Assembly: GCA_043748535.1 (NCBI GenBank)
Contig: JAYTMY010000097.1
Coordinates: forward strand, 1-5,647
Source: CAMCSH01 sp043748535
Lineage (GTDB): Bacteria; Verrucomicrobiota; Lentisphaeria; Lentisphaerales; Lentisphaeraceae
Length of the DNA stretch: 5,647 nt
Direction of reading: 5' to 3'
A program made the translations under genes and the position numbers. Positions 5,441 through 5,647 of the stretch are shown here, in pieces. The notes below the pieces were generated by a model. It was given only the letters and a program-made list of their open reading frames with translations, was not told where the DNA came from and searched no databases. The first letter of the stretch is position 1; each line of letters starts with the position of its first letter.

Positions 5441-5608
5441 GCTCTCATACTGGATCGCTGGCGTCCCGCCGGCTGTGTTTTTGCTCTCATACTGGATTGC
5501 TGGCGTCCCGCCGGCTGTGCTTTTGCTCTCATACTGGATCGCTGGCGTCCCGCCGGCTGTGCTTTTGCTCTCATACTGGATCGCTGGCGTCCCGCCGGCT
5601 GTGTTTTT
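5441..5608. repeat. Four tandem 42-bp REP-like units
   Basis: Four units start at 5441, 5483, 5525 and 5567 with an exact 42-base period. Units 1 and 4 are identical; units 2 and 3 differ from them by one or two C/T changes. Each unit contains GCYGGCG and CGCCGGC arms around a TCC loop (5457-5473 in unit 1), a 7-bp stem with, in three units, one G-T pair. Because 42 is divisible by three, several frames stay open and give repeating peptides such as AGGTPAIQYESKST on the minus strand. These are not believed to be proteins. The GCGTCCCGCCGGC core resembles REP-type intergenic elements. A further small palindrome, GGGG AAT CCCC, lies just outside at 5617-5627. Confidence 0.88.
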
Positions 5609-5647
5609 GTGGCTCAGGGGAATCCCCACAGGCTCCATAGCTTGAAC

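Noticed and set aside
5351..5638. Repeat protein with AGGTPAIQYESKS units
   Set aside because: The peptide repeat simply follows the 42-bp DNA repeat, which is open in more than one frame and contains a hairpin in each unit.

Overview
The window looks like a piece of a GC-rich PVC-superphylum bacterium, most likely an uncultured Lentisphaerota. This is an inference from gene content, with no marker gene behind it. Three genes point there: a planctomycete/Lentisphaera-style ECF sigma factor, a membrane Ser/Thr kinase with a 'GGMK...VARA' N-lobe and a TPR/LRR tail, and a pseudopilin with FTLIE and H-X9-DG signatures.

Layout, left to right. Positions 2-136 hold the C-terminal 44 codons of an unidentified plus-strand gene, followed by a hairpin terminator. 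Positions 137-710 carry no convincing gene. That gap holds a strongly AT-rich island (about 264-360), a block of nested direct and tandem repeats (366-517), and a UUCG-loop terminator or attenuator (602-629). A 198-residue ECF sigma factor is at 711-1307 (+). Two minus-strand genes at 1400-2853 converge on it: a pseudopilin with H-X9-DG motif (2149-2853) and, overlapping it by ATGA, a 250-residue two-helix membrane protein (1400-2152). A divergent regulatory region (2854-3052) separates the pseudopilin from a 669-residue transmembrane kinase at 3053-5062 (+). A 14-codon ORF with a strong Shine-Dalgarno may be translationally coupled to the kinase start. Converging on the kinase is a broken ankyrin-repeat gene (5072-about 5363, -). 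The window ends in four 42-bp tandem repeat units (5441-5608), each with a GC-rich hairpin.

How the genes may work together (inference): ECF sigma factors and membrane Ser/Thr kinases are often encoded side by side in Planctomycetes and relatives, and the kinase is thought to relay a signal to the sigma factor. Here the kinase would place a TPR/LRR region outside the cytoplasmic membrane and a kinase domain inside. The presumed partner sigma lies 1.7 kb away, on the other side of an opposite-strand pseudopilin/membrane-protein operon that could be a target or a component of the same surface pathway. The most interesting molecular detail is in the kinase: the usual beta-3 lysine is replaced by alanine, and a lysine sits in the glycine-rich loop at the place used by eukaryotic WNK ('with no lysine') kinases.
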